Below are positions 47,060-55,075 of a stretch of DNA of 64,000 nucleotides, in pieces; the first letter of the stretch is position 1; each line of letters starts with the position of its first letter. The notes below the pieces were generated by a model. That model ran no database searches and was not told where the DNA came from. It saw only the letters and a list, made by a program, of their open reading frames with translations. Source of the stretch: Bacteroidetes bacterium 2013_40CM_41_45. GTDB lineage: Bacteria > Bacteroidota > Bacteroidia > AKYH767-A > 2013-40CM-41-45. The translations under genes were made by a program, and so were the position numbers. The DNA lies in the NCBI GenBank assembly GCA_002215675.1, contig NGFH01000009.1, forward strand, positions 547,501 through 611,500, written 5' to 3'.

Positions 47060-48634
47060 ATGAGAAAAATATTCTTATGTCTTTGGTCTTTGTTCTTAAT
47101 TCTTGATGTCTCATTCGCACAACCCGCTATTCAATGGCAGAAATGCCTTGGCGGAACAGATGAAGATAATGCGACTTCTCTTCAGCAAACAGCAGATGGA
47201 GGATATATTGTTGCTGGCTCTACGACCTCCAATGATGGGGATGTGACAAGCAATCATGGTGGTAAAGATTATTGGTTAGTAAAGTTGGATGTGAGTGGAA
47301 ATATTCAATGGCAGAAATGTTTTGGCGGAACAAATAATGATGAGGCACAAGCTGTTCAACAAACCTCTGATGGAGGTTATGTTATTGCGGGTTTTACTAA
47401 CTCCAATGACGGTGATGTTACGGGCAATCATGGCAGCATTGATTGTTGGATAGTCAAGTTGGACGGCAGCGGAAATATTCAATGGCAGAAATGTTTTGGT
47501 GGAACTGGTTGGGATGATGCATATTCTGTTCAGCAAACTACTGACGGAGGTTATATAGTAGTGGGTTCTACAAGTTCTAACGATGGCGATGTAACGGGTA
47601 ATCATGGTGGTTTTGATTTTTGGATAGTGAGACTGAATAATAGCGGAACCATTCAGTGGCACAAATGCTTGGGTGGAACGTTGAATGACGGGGCCACTTC
47701 AGTTCAGCAAACCTCTGACGGAGGTTATATTGTTGAAGGGTATACTGGCTCCAATGACGGAGATGTTACGGGCAATCATGATACTACGGGTTATTCTGAT
47801 TATTGGCTAGTAAAGCTCGACGGCAGCGGAATCATTCAGTGGCAGAAATGCCTTGGCGGAACAGATGAAGATCAGTCATATTCTGTTCAGCAAACCTCTG
47901 ACGGAGGTTATATTGTTGCGGGTTATGCTGGCTCCAATGACGGGGATGTAACAGGCAATCATTACGCTGGCATTGGAGATTATTGGATAGTAAAATTGGA
48001 TGGCAGCGGAAATATTCAATGGCAGAAATGCCTTGGCGGAACGGATTGGGATGTGGCATATTCTGTCCAGCAAACTATTGACGGAGGTTATATTGTGGCG
48101 GGTTCTACTCTTTCTAATAATGGAAATGTTGTAGGCAATCACGATACAACTGGCTCCTACAATGATTATTGGATTGTTAAGCTTAACAGTGCGGGAAATC
48201 TTCAATGGCAAAAATGTCTTGGAGGAACAGGTTATGAAGAAGCATATTATATTCGACAAACCGCTGATGAAGGTTTTATTATTGCAGGTTATGCAGAATA
48301 TACTGACGGAGACGTAACTGGCTCTCATGGCAATGTTGATTTTTGGGTAGTAAAACTTTCCTCGTTTGTGGGTATAGAAGAAGAAAGCAATAATTCTACT
48401 TATAACATTTCTCCCAATCCATTCACGTCAAGCGCAGTAATTAGCTTTAGCGGCTTAGCATACAATGCAACGTTCTCACTTTACAATTTACTTGGAGAAA
48501 AAGTAACGGAAGCAACAGGCATCAACGGAGAACGCTTTGAATTTAACCGAAGCAATCTGCCAAGCGGTGTCTATGTTTTTGAGGTGAGAGAAAAGGACAA
48601 AAGCATTGCTCGCGGTAAAGCCGTGGTGTATTAA
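47060..48634 (+). CDS. Secreted seven-bladed propeller with type A type IX tail
   Basis: 524 residues from ATG 47060, chosen because it opens a signal peptide (IFLCLWSLFLILDVSFAQ); an in-frame ATG at the guaB stop would add a 20-residue tail to it. Seven repeats of 58-62 residues follow: IQWQKCLGGTDEDN, QQTADGGYIVAGST, SNDGDVTSNHGG and DYWLVKLDVSG, repeated with small changes. Seven copies suit one seven-bladed beta-propeller; acidic GDV loops may bind calcium. The last ~85 residues are a type A sorting domain (NISPNPFTSSAVI, YNLLGEKVTE, PSGVYVFEV). Type IX export to the surface is expected; the ligand is unknown. Confidence 0.9.
   Translation: MRKIFLCLWSLFLILDVSFAQPAIQWQKCLGGTDEDNATSLQQTADGGYIVAGSTTSNDGDVTSNHGGKDYWLVKLDVSGNIQWQKCFGGTNNDEAQAVQQTSDGGYVIAGFTNSNDGDVTGNHGSIDCWIVKLDGSGNIQWQKCFGGTGWDDAYSVQQTTDGGYIVVGSTSSNDGDVTGNHGGFDFWIVRLNNSGTIQWHKCLGGTLNDGATSVQQTSDGGYIVEGYTGSNDGDVTGNHDTTGYSDYWLVKLDGSGIIQWQKCLGGTDEDQSYSVQQTSDGGYIVAGYAGSNDGDVTGNHYAGIGDYWIVKLDGSGNIQWQKCLGGTDWDVAYSVQQTIDGGYIVAGSTLSNNGNVVGNHDTTGSYNDYWIVKLNSAGNLQWQKCLGGTGYEEAYYIRQTADEGFIIAGYAEYTDGDVTGSHGNVDFWVVKLSSFVGIEEESNNSTYNISPNPFTSSAVISFSGLAYNATFSLYNLLGEKVTEATGINGERFEFNRSNLPSGVYVFEVREKDKSIARGKAVVY
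47129..48369 (+). repeat. Seven tandem coding repeats, about 175 bp each
   Basis: Repeats begin at ATTCAATGGCAGAAATG-like words at 47129, 47303, 47477, 47651, 47831, 48014 and 48200. DNA words such as TTCAATGGCAGAAATG, CAATGACGG and GACGGAGGTTATATTGT recur in most of them. The high DNA identity implies recent expansion or homogenisation by gene conversion. Confidence 0.85.
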
Positions 48635-48639
48635 ATTAT

Positions 48640-48672
48640 TTCCATCATTCCGCTATTCCGTCATTCCATTCT
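48640..48672. repeat. ATTCC word repeat after the propeller gene
   Basis: The words CATTCCGC, TATTCCGT, CATTCCATT recur four times in about 30 bases, just after the stop at 48634. It is not a hairpin. It resembles other word-repeat intergenic elements in this window. Confidence 0.35.
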
Positions 48673-48692
48673 TCTTATTTCAATCAACCCCT

Positions 48693-48700
48693 TATATTTG
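48693..48700 (+). promoter_or_regulatory. -7 box for the THX gene
   Basis: TATATTTG fits TAnnTTTG, 14 bases before ATG 48715. No TTG occurs at a good -33 distance. Confidence 0.5.
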
Positions 48701-48714
48701 GCAAAAATTTTTTT

Positions 48715-48903
48715 ATGGGCAAAGGCGACCGCAAATCAAGAAAAGGAAAAATATTTATGGGCTCCTACGGGAAAACCCGTCCGCGCAAGCGCAAAAAATC
48801 CACACCGGCAGCAGTTACTACTGCATCAGCACCTGCTGTAGAACAGAAAGTTGCCAGGAAGAAGCCGGCAGCAACTGCAAAAAAGAAAAAGAAAGAAGAG
48901 TAA
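48715..48903 (+). CDS. Ribosomal protein THX (bTHX) family
   Basis: 62 residues. MGKGDRKSRKGKIFMGSYGK followed by TRPRKRKKS is the bTHX pattern: a very basic, glycine-rich peptide that fits in the head of the small ribosomal subunit. An unusual C-terminal extension of about 32 residues (Ala-Pro rich, then a Lys-rich end) follows the core of about 30 residues. Such tails are common in Bacteroidota members. It has its own promoter box and a strong terminator, so it is a one-gene transcript. Confidence 0.9.
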   Translation: MGKGDRKSRKGKIFMGSYGKTRPRKRKKSTPAAVTTASAPAVEQKVARKKPAATAKKKKKEE

Positions 48904-48924
48904 TTTTCTTAAAGTACTCTTTTG

Positions 48925-48960
48925 CAGCCCACCACTTTAATGGTGGGCTGTGTATTTCTT
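48925..48960 (+). terminator. Intrinsic terminator after the THX gene
   Basis: CAGCCCACCA (48925-48934) and TGGTGGGCTG (48941-48950) pair perfectly over a six-base loop, followed by a T-rich stretch (TGTATTTCTT). The T-tract is broken but the stem is strong. Confidence 0.8.
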
Positions 48961-49045
48961 GTTTATTAAACTCACATGGATTTTTTGTTGATAAAAAACC
49001 ATGAAGTCGTCTTCTCATCAGGCATTTCCTAAAAACGAAATACGC

Positions 49046-49053
49046 TACATTTG
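49046..49053 (+). promoter_or_regulatory. -7 box for transketolase N-terminal gene
   Basis: TACATTTG matches TAnnTTTG, 22 bases before ATG 49076. A clear -33 TTG was not found. Confidence 0.45.
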
Positions 49054-49075
49054 AACACAAAGTTTTTATGTAGAA

Positions 49076-49930
49076 ATGAGCGGAATCAGCGATATTACAG
49101 AGCTTAAAAGGATTTGTTCACAGGTAAGGCGCGATATTATCCGCATGACGCATGGCGCGCAGTCAGGGCATCCCGGAGGTTCTTTGGGCTGTACTGAATT
49201 TTTTGTTGCGCTCTATTTTAACCTCCTTCAGCATAATCCGAGAAAATTTTCAATTGATGGAATTAATGAGGATATATTCATTCTTTCCAACGGGCACATT
49301 TCACCGGTTTGGTACAGCGTGCTTTCGCGCTCGGGATATTTCAATACCAAAGAAATGTCAACTTTTAGAAAAATCAATTCACGTTTGCAGGGACATCCGG
49401 CTACACACGAAGGCCTGCCCGGTATAAGAGTAGCCACCGGCTCATTAGGGCAGGGATTATCGGTTGCGATGGGAGCTGCGCTTTCAAAAAAATTAAATCA
49501 CGATGACAAGCTGGTTTATTGCCTTTGCGGTGACGGTGAAATGGAAGAAGGACAAATCTGGGAAGCGGTAATGTTTGGCGGAGCAAAAAAAGTTGACAAT
49601 ATCATTGTTACTGTAGATGTAAACGGGCAGCAGATTGACGGCAAGATTGAGGATGTAATGCCGTACGGAGAGTTGAAACCTAAGTTTGAAAGTTTCGGAT
49701 GGAAGGTATTGGAGATGAACGGAAACGATATTGCCGAAGTTCTTGAGACTCTTGACAAAGCAAAATCCCTAACCGGGAAAAAGCAGGCGATAGCCATCAT
49801 GATGAAAACAGAAATGGGGCATGGCGTTGATTTTATGAGGAACAATTTCAAATGGCATGGCGTAGCTCCCAACGATGAACAGGCAAAAACTGCATTGTCG
49901 CAGCTTGAAGAGACGTTGGGGGATTACTGA
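49076..49930 (+). CDS. tkt: Transketolase, N-terminal (pyrophosphate-binding) subunit
   Basis: 284 residues, the standard length of the N-terminal half in split transketolases. GAQSGHPGGSLGCTEFFVAL, ILSNGHISPVWYSVL, RVATGSLGQGLSVAMGAALS and the thiamine-diphosphate motif GDGEMEEGQIWEA with the asparagine in VNGQQIDG are all present. It combines with the C-terminal subunit at 51477 to exchange two-carbon units between sugar phosphates in the pentose-phosphate pathway. A VWA-domain gene separates the two halves, whereas they usually adjoin. Confidence 0.94.
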   Translation: MSGISDITELKRICSQVRRDIIRMTHGAQSGHPGGSLGCTEFFVALYFNLLQHNPRKFSIDGINEDIFILSNGHISPVWYSVLSRSGYFNTKEMSTFRKINSRLQGHPATHEGLPGIRVATGSLGQGLSVAMGAALSKKLNHDDKLVYCLCGDGEMEEGQIWEAVMFGGAKKVDNIIVTVDVNGQQIDGKIEDVMPYGELKPKFESFGWKVLEMNGNDIAEVLETLDKAKSLTGKKQAIAIMMKTEMGHGVDFMRNNFKWHGVAPNDEQAKTALSQLEETLGDY

Positions 49931-49972
49931 TAATTAATGAAGCAACTTTACGTTTGATAGTAAAAAGTAATT

Positions 49973-51370
49973 GTGCCGGTAAATTCTAAATACAAATCAC
50001 TTTTCCTTGCGGGATTCGCTTCCCTTTTCCTTCATATTTCTTCTCTTGCACAACGTCCGCAGCCACCAATAAAGCCCCCTCTTACCCGGATTGAATTTTT
50101 ATTTGACGCCTCGCAAAGCATGTTTGGCAAATGGCAGAGCGGCACTAAAATGGATGTTGCCAAAAAGCTTATGACCGAGCTCACGGACAGTTTAAAAGAC
50201 GTTCCGGATGTACAAATGGCGCTACGGGTTTTCGGGCATCTCAAAAAATTTCCACCGCAGGATTGTGATGATACACAACTGGAAGTCCCATTTGAACCGG
50301 ATAATTTCAGTAAGCTGAAAGCAAAAATAAAAAGCCTGATTCCCAAAGGAACAACACCTATCGCGCGTTCCCTGCAAGCATGCGCGAATGACTTCCCTTT
50401 ATCAGACACTACGCGTAATATTATCATACTTATCACCGATGGTATTGAAGAGTGCCAGGGCGACCCATGCGCGGTTTCGCTGGCATTGCAGAAGAAAGGG
50501 ATTGTACTAAAGCCATTCATCATTGGACTGGGGCTTACCGATGAAATGAAAAAAACTTTTGACTGCGTAGGAAGTTTCTTCGATGCCACTAACGAAGTAC
50601 AATTCAAAAATGCATTGCGGATTGTCATATCACAGGCATTGAATTCTACAACACTCCAGGTGAACTTGCTTGATATTTATAGCAGGCCCACCGAGACCAA
50701 TGTGGCTATGACCTTTTATGATCGGCTTACGGGGGCCATGAAATATCATTTCACACATACGCTTAACTCGCGCGGTGTGCCCGATACACTTCGCGTTGAC
50801 CCGCTAAGCGCTTATAATATTGTGGTGCATACTATCCCCTCTGTCAGGAAGGATTCTGTTTTTCTAACTCCGGGCAAACACAATACGGTTGGCATTGATG
50901 TTCCCCAGGGGTTTCTCAATCTTAAAATTGAAGGGAACAATGAATACAAAAAACTGGAATGCATTGTCCGCAAAAAAAATGAGATGGCCACATTGAATGT
51001 GCAGGAATTCGGTTCTGTAGAGAAATATATTATAGGTAAATACGATTTGGAAATTTTCACCACTCCCAGAATTTATCTCGATGACATAGACATATCGCAA
51101 AGCAAAACCACAACGGTACAGATTCCGCAGCCGGGGCTGGTTACGTTGCTTACCAACGGGCCGGGATATGGTTCCATTATGCTGGAAGAAAATAATATCT
51201 TGTCGCTTGTTTATACCATGAACGAATACGCGACCAAAGAAACCGTTGTGCTGCAGCCCGGAAATTACAGGGTTGTTTACCGCCCTAAAAATTCCCGTGG
51301 TTCAGAGTTTACACTGAACAAACCATTTCGGATTACTTCAGGAACATCTATTACATTGACTATTAATTAA
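49973..51370 (+). CDS. Exported VWA-domain protein
   Basis: 465 residues from GTG 49973. A signal peptide (KSLFLAGFASLFLHISSLAQ) leads to a von Willebrand A domain at ~35-210: the MIDAS metal site has FDASQSM (DxSxS), the threonine in GTTPIARSL and the aspartate in LITDGIEECQ. The remaining ~250 residues are beta-rich repeats of an unrecognised kind (HNTVGIDVPQGFLNLKIEG, VTLLTNGPGYGSIMLEENN). A periplasmic or surface protein that binds a partner through a metal ion is likely. It sits between the two transketolase genes on the same strand; a functional link is not evident. No type IX tail was recognised. Confidence 0.85.
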   Translation: MPVNSKYKSLFLAGFASLFLHISSLAQRPQPPIKPPLTRIEFLFDASQSMFGKWQSGTKMDVAKKLMTELTDSLKDVPDVQMALRVFGHLKKFPPQDCDDTQLEVPFEPDNFSKLKAKIKSLIPKGTTPIARSLQACANDFPLSDTTRNIIILITDGIEECQGDPCAVSLALQKKGIVLKPFIIGLGLTDEMKKTFDCVGSFFDATNEVQFKNALRIVISQALNSTTLQVNLLDIYSRPTETNVAMTFYDRLTGAMKYHFTHTLNSRGVPDTLRVDPLSAYNIVVHTIPSVRKDSVFLTPGKHNTVGIDVPQGFLNLKIEGNNEYKKLECIVRKKNEMATLNVQEFGSVEKYIIGKYDLEIFTTPRIYLDDIDISQSKTTTVQIPQPGLVTLLTNGPGYGSIMLEENNILSLVYTMNEYATKETVVLQPGNYRVVYRPKNSRGSEFTLNKPFRITSGTSITLTIN

Positions 51371-51377
51371 TCGGAAA

Positions 51378-51467
51378 CAATATGTTACATGTTATAAGTT
51401 ATACGTTATACGGATTCTTGGTAAACTTCATTTTATCGTATAACATATAGCTAGTAACGTATAACTT
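51378..51467. repeat. Palindromic word repeat before transketolase C
   Basis: The words AAGTTATACGTTATACG (51396-51412) and, reversed, CGTATAAC and AACGTATAACTT (51437-51466) form an imperfect inverted repeat with further copies of ATGTTA/TAACAT inside. It fills the gap between the VWA and transketolase C genes and does not end in a T-tract. It looks like a repeated intergenic element. Confidence 0.5.
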
Positions 51468-51476
51468 CACACACAG

Positions 51477-52454
51477 ATGGCAAAGAAATTTACAGTCATA
51501 GATAAAAAAGACACCCGTTCCGGTTTTGGCGCGGGGCTGCTCGAGTTAGGGAAAACAAACCCAAACGTTGTTGCGCTTTGTGCTGACTTAGGCGGCTCAC
51601 TGAAAATGGATGCCTTTCAAAAAGAATTTCCTGAAAGATTTATTCAGTGCGGTGTTGCCGAAGCAAACATGATGGGAATTGCTGCGGGGCTTACCATAGG
51701 AGGAAAAATTCCTTACACGGGAACGTTTGCAAATTTTTCTACCGGAAGAGTTTATGACCAGATTCGACAGTCGATAGCATATTCACATAAGAATGTAAAA
51801 ATCTGTGCATCGCATGCAGGAATTACACTTGGAGAAGATGGCGCCACGCACCAGATATTGGAAGACATCGGCTTGATGCGGATGCTGCCGGGAATGGTTG
51901 TGATTAATCCGTGCGATTTTAACCAGACGAAAGCTGCAACCATTGCTATTGCAAAACATGTTGGCCCGGTTTACCTGCGTTTTGGAAGGCCTGTGGTTCC
52001 AAACTTTACTTCACCCGAACAAACTTTTGAGATTGGAAAATCAATTATGTTTAACGAGGGGAAAGACGTTACTATTTTTTGCACCGGGCACCTGGTTTGG
52101 AAATCGCTGGAAGCATGCGAGGCACTTGCAGAAAAAGGAATTGAAGCCGAAGTAATCAACATTCATACTATTAAGCCGATTGATGAGACTGCCATTATCC
52201 GTTCTGCACGGAAAACAGGATGCATTGTAACAGCCGAGGAACACCAGGTGAATGGCGGGTTGGGCGATGCTGTTGCGCATGTGCTTTCTAAAAATTTTCC
52301 GGTTCCTATTGAATTTGTCGGGGTGAAAGACAGCTTTGGAGAAAGCGGCAAGCCGGAAGAGCTTATGAAAAAATACGGACTCGATTCTCCCGATATTATT
52401 TCGGCTGTAGAGCTTGTAATGGCTCGGAAACGCACAGAATTGGCAGCGTTTTAA
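51477..52454 (+). CDS. tkt: Transketolase, C-terminal subunit
   Basis: 325 residues, the usual size of the C-terminal half. It has pyrimidine-binding and transketolase-C domains: [36 protein letters not shown] with the catalytic Glu, [37 protein letters not shown] and [20 protein letters not shown]. It should assemble with the N-terminal subunit at 49076. Spacing from the VWA gene is 106 bases, filled by a palindromic element. The gene runs in the same direction as the N half. Confidence 0.94.
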   Translation: MAKKFTVIDKKDTRSGFGAGLLELGKTNPNVVALCADLGGSLKMDAFQKEFPERFIQCGVAEANMMGIAAGLTIGGKIPYTGTFANFSTGRVYDQIRQSIAYSHKNVKICASHAGITLGEDGATHQILEDIGLMRMLPGMVVINPCDFNQTKAATIAIAKHVGPVYLRFGRPVVPNFTSPEQTFEIGKSIMFNEGKDVTIFCTGHLVWKSLEACEALAEKGIEAEVINIHTIKPIDETAIIRSARKTGCIVTAEEHQVNGGLGDAVAHVLSKNFPVPIEFVGVKDSFGESGKPEELMKKYGLDSPDIISAVELVMARKRTELAAF

Positions 52455-52499
52455 ACCTATAGCATGGTTGCCCGTCAAAGATTTCAAATAATAAAAATT

Positions 52500-52991
52500 A
52501 TGAAGGCAAAAACGTTCTTGTTATTCACCCTATCTCTCCTGCTAAGCGGAGCAATTTCTGAATTGAATGCGCAGGCGCGGATGCGTTTCAAAGCTAATAA
52601 GGTAATCCGCAAAACGGCTGTAGTCATTCACTTCGCACATCAGCAATTAAAGATTAATAAACATTTCACCGGTAATTTTGCGAGGGCGGTTGCTCATCAG
52701 CGCTTTGCAAAAAGACAATACATACGCGGTAATTTCCGCAGCGCAATTCATCATTCCCGCAGAGCAAGAATGCTTGCGCTCATGGTAATCAAGGATAATA
52801 AAGGAACGCCCAAAAACGAATGGGAATTTTCGGCTGATGAAAATACGCCTCCGGGAAAAGATAATCCCACGGATGCACAGCTTGACAGCGAGTTGACGAA
52901 AGACAATCCCAATATGACTTTCAAGGACGAGGAATTAATGGACAAAGCTTTGGATGATATTGATGTGGACGAAATAGTAAATGATAAATAA
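52500..52991 (+). CDS. Hypothetical exported protein
   Basis: 163 residues from ATG 52500, chosen because it opens a signal peptide (TFLLFTLSLLLSGAISELNA). The mature part is strikingly bipolar: residues ~24-95 are very basic and rich in His, Arg and Lys (HFAHQQLKINKHFTGNFARA, IHHSRRARM), and ~100-163 are acidic (DEELMDKALDDIDVDEIVND). I do not recognise the family. The charge split suggests self-association or binding to a polyanion, but this is inference. It lies 45 bases after transketolase C, just upstream of the ECF sigma gene. Confidence 0.6.
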   Translation: MKAKTFLLFTLSLLLSGAISELNAQARMRFKANKVIRKTAVVIHFAHQQLKINKHFTGNFARAVAHQRFAKRQYIRGNFRSAIHHSRRARMLALMVIKDNKGTPKNEWEFSADENTPPGKDNPTDAQLDSELTKDNPNMTFKDEELMDKALDDIDVDEIVNDK

Positions 52992-53052
52992 AACCGTTGC
53001 CGGTTGCGTGCAGATTATACAATGTATAACCTGTTACAGATAACTTTTCTTC

Positions 53053-53601
53053 ATGACAGACTTTTCGGACAGTGAGCTTTTAGAAAAGTTTCGAAATCCT
53101 GATACATGTCATTATGCTTTTAACCTGCTGGTAAAAAAATACCAGCAGCGTGTTTATTGGCACGTCCGCAGAATTGTAATTGACCATGACGATGCCAATG
53201 ATGTGGTGCAGAATATTTTTATAAAAGTCTGGAAAAATCTTTCGGGCTTCAGGGAACATTCACAGTTGTACACCTGGCTATACCGGATTGCAACCAATGA
53301 ATCTATCAGCTTCTTAAACAGCAAGCGCACAAAATTTTTTCTTCCATTGGTGGATGTAGAAAATGAGCTTTCCACACGGCTTAGCAATGACCCGCTTTTT
53401 AGCGGAGATACAATACAGCGAAAACTTCAGCAGGCTGTTTTGAAGCTGCCGCAACAGCAGCGCATTATTTTCAACATGAAATATTTCGACCACATGAAAT
53501 ATGAAGAAATATCAGAGGTGCTTGGCGTAACGGTTGGCGCATTAAAAGCTTCATACCATCATGCGGTGAAAAAAATTGAAAAGTATCTTACAGGAAATTA
53601 A
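53053..53601 (+). CDS. ECF-type RNA polymerase sigma factor
   Basis: 182 residues, the size of ECF sigma factors. Region 2 (FNLLVKKYQQRVYWHVRRIV, DDANDVVQNIFIKVWKNL, LYTWLYRIATNESISFL) and region 4 (LPQQQRIIFNMKYFDHMKYE, EISEVLGVTVGALKASYHHA) are complete and in order. It should direct polymerase to its own regulon. It is followed closely by a membrane protein (34 bases) and a Spy-like protein (4-base overlap), likely co-transcribed. A cell-envelope stress role is suggested by the neighbours. Confidence 0.94.
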   Translation: MTDFSDSELLEKFRNPDTCHYAFNLLVKKYQQRVYWHVRRIVIDHDDANDVVQNIFIKVWKNLSGFREHSQLYTWLYRIATNESISFLNSKRTKFFLPLVDVENELSTRLSNDPLFSGDTIQRKLQQAVLKLPQQQRIIFNMKYFDHMKYEEISEVLGVTVGALKASYHHAVKKIEKYLTGN

Positions 53602-53634
53602 ACCATTACAGGCGGCTTATATCTAAACATTACA

Positions 53635-54177
53635 ATGAAAACCGAGGAAAATAACAAAGAATTGAACAGCTTTCTTCCTGCCGAAACAGCAGCTAATAAT
53701 GGAGGATTTTCAACCCCTGAAAATTATTTCCAAATACTGGAAAATAATATACAGGAAAAAGTAAGCCGCATTCCTGTCCTGTATACAACCAAGAGTGAAA
53801 ATCCATTTGCCGTTCCCGGGCAATATTTCACAGAGCTTGAAAATTCGGTCCGTGAAAAAATTTCACTGACGATAGAGCGAGAGGCTTCTTCCCCACTCTA
53901 TCTGCGTCCGAGTTTCGTTAGGGTTTTTGTAATGCTGTTTGTTATAGCCGCTTGCACCGTTACATTTATTGTACTGAACCGCAAAGGTCATTCCGTTTCT
54001 GAAAAAGATATTTCGTTCAACGACATTTACCACTCCACTTACGTTACGGACCTTGACGAAAATGAGCTGGCCGGATTAATAGAAGACTCGACAGCATTGA
54101 ATTCAAACACTTCGCAATTTGAAAATTATCTTATAGAAGAAAACACAGACATTTATACACTAACCGAAGAGCTATGA
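53635..54177 (+). CDS. Single-pass membrane protein, putative anti-sigma partner
   Basis: 180 residues with one membrane helix (FVRVFVMLFVIAACTVTFIV, ~100-120), an N-terminal cytoplasmic part of ~100 residues and a C-terminal acidic tail. The N-terminal part repeats an NPFAVPGQYFTELENSVREK/STPENYFQILENNIQEKVSR motif, seen in small Bacteroidota membrane proteins encoded next to ECF sigma genes. It has no zinc-binding motif of the ZAS type. Location directly downstream of the ECF gene suggests an anti-sigma or signalling function, which is inference. It overlaps the next gene by four bases. Confidence 0.65.
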   Translation: MKTEENNKELNSFLPAETAANNGGFSTPENYFQILENNIQEKVSRIPVLYTTKSENPFAVPGQYFTELENSVREKISLTIEREASSPLYLRPSFVRVFVMLFVIAACTVTFIVLNRKGHSVSEKDISFNDIYHSTYVTDLDENELAGLIEDSTALNSNTSQFENYLIEENTDIYTLTEEL

Positions 54178-54614
54178 AAAAACTAATTGTTGTATGTATC
54201 GCATTGCTTCCATTCTTTTTATTTGCGCAGCCGCCCCGCGAAAAAGTGGAAGCATTTAAAATCGGGTTCCTTACTAAGCGCCTGAATTTAACTCCCGACG
54301 AAGCGAAAAACTTTTGGCCGGTCTACAACAAATTCCAGGATGAGTTGGAAAAAGTGCGGAAGCAGAGGCGCGAAACATTCCGTAACCCGCAAGAAAATTT
54401 TGACGACATGAGTGACAACGAAGTTGAAAAAATGGTTGACACAGAAATTATACAGCGCCAGAATGAACTGGATATATTTAAAAAGTATCACCCGCAATTT
54501 AAACAGGTTTTACCCATTCGTAAAGTGGCACTGCTTTATAAAACCGAGGAAGATTTTAAGCGCAAACTTCTTGAAATGATTCGTGAGCGAAAAGGCGAAA
54601 AGGAAAGGTTTTAA
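54174..54614 (+). CDS. Periplasmic Spy/CpxP-like protein
   Basis: 146 residues with a signal peptide (KLIVVCIALLPFFLFAQ). The mature protein is highly charged and helical, with FLTKRLNLTPDEAKNFWPVY, an LTxxQ/E-type repeat that recalls Spy/CpxP proteins and is common in Bacteroidota genes annotated as 'sensor of ECF-type sigma factor'. Residues ~60-110 form a long amphipathic helix (EKVRKQRRETFRN). It overlaps the stop of the membrane protein by four bases, in an operon with the ECF sigma. An envelope-stress sensor or chaperone function is inferred. Confidence 0.7.
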   Translation: MKKLIVVCIALLPFFLFAQPPREKVEAFKIGFLTKRLNLTPDEAKNFWPVYNKFQDELEKVRKQRRETFRNPQENFDDMSDNEVEKMVDTEIIQRQNELDIFKKYHPQFKQVLPIRKVALLYKTEEDFKRKLLEMIRERKGEKERF

Positions 54615-54654
54615 ACTATGACCAAAATAAATTCATGTAAAAGATTATTTACCC

Positions 54655-54684
54655 TTGCTCAACTGATTTAAATTCATATATTTG
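54655..54684 (+). promoter_or_regulatory. Promoter of the 99-residue hypothetical gene
   Basis: TTG (54655-54657), 19 bases, then TATATTTG (54677-54684) is a textbook Bacteroidota -33/-7 promoter, 22 bases before ATG 54707. Confidence 0.75.
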
Positions 54685-54706
54685 AGTTCAAGTTTTTACA
54701 ACTCAA

Positions 54707-55006
54707 ATGCAATCCATCGTTTTCCAATATTCATACGACCATGTTTACAAGGGTGCAAAAATGGTTTTGCATAACAAGGGTTTTTCTATAATTAAGAGCG
54801 ACCGTAGCAGCGGGTTCATCAAGTTCAGAAAGTATTTTTTGTTTTTTATTCCCAGCCAGGAAGCGATTTTGAACATCAACAAAATGGACGACAAAAATAT
54901 ACGTGTTACCGTTTCAGCTTCTGCAAAAGGTATTCTTTTCAGGAACAATAAAAAAGCTGCTCAAGCCGAAAACCGTATTGTTGAGGTGATGGCTTCCATT
55001 ATCTGA
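54707..55006 (+). CDS. Hypothetical protein (99 aa)
   Basis: Begins MQSIVFQYSYDHVYKGAKMV. Its order is a basic strand pair and helix (HNKGFSIIKSDRSSGFIKFR), hydrophobic strand KYFLFFIPSQEAILNINK, then DKNIRVTVSASAKGILF and a helix with ENRIVEVMASII. This reads as a small alpha/beta domain of about 95 residues without signal peptide or membrane segment. It resembles small proteins that follow stress operons but I do not recognise the family. It has its own strong promoter and is followed by a terminator, so it is a one-gene transcript. Confidence 0.6.
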   Translation: MQSIVFQYSYDHVYKGAKMVLHNKGFSIIKSDRSSGFIKFRKYFLFFIPSQEAILNINKMDDKNIRVTVSASAKGILFRNNKKAAQAENRIVEVMASII

Positions 55007-55036
55007 TTGCAAAATCTGCCTCCTGAAAATTAATTT

Positions 55037-55062
55037 GCCCTGCTTTGTTCAGGGCTTTTTTA
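55037..55062 (+). terminator. Intrinsic terminator after the hypothetical gene
   Basis: GCCCTG (55037-55042) and CAGGGC (55050-55055) pair over a seven-base loop and are followed by TTTTTT. The T-tract merges with the -7 box of the next gene. Confidence 0.82.
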
Positions 55063-55068
55063 TTTTTG
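55061..55068 (+). promoter_or_regulatory. -7 box fused to the terminator tract
   Basis: TATTTTTG lies at the end of the terminator T-run and seven bases before ATG 55076. It would give a leaderless or nearly leaderless aminotransferase message. Confidence 0.5.
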
Positions 55069-55075
55069 TTTCGAT

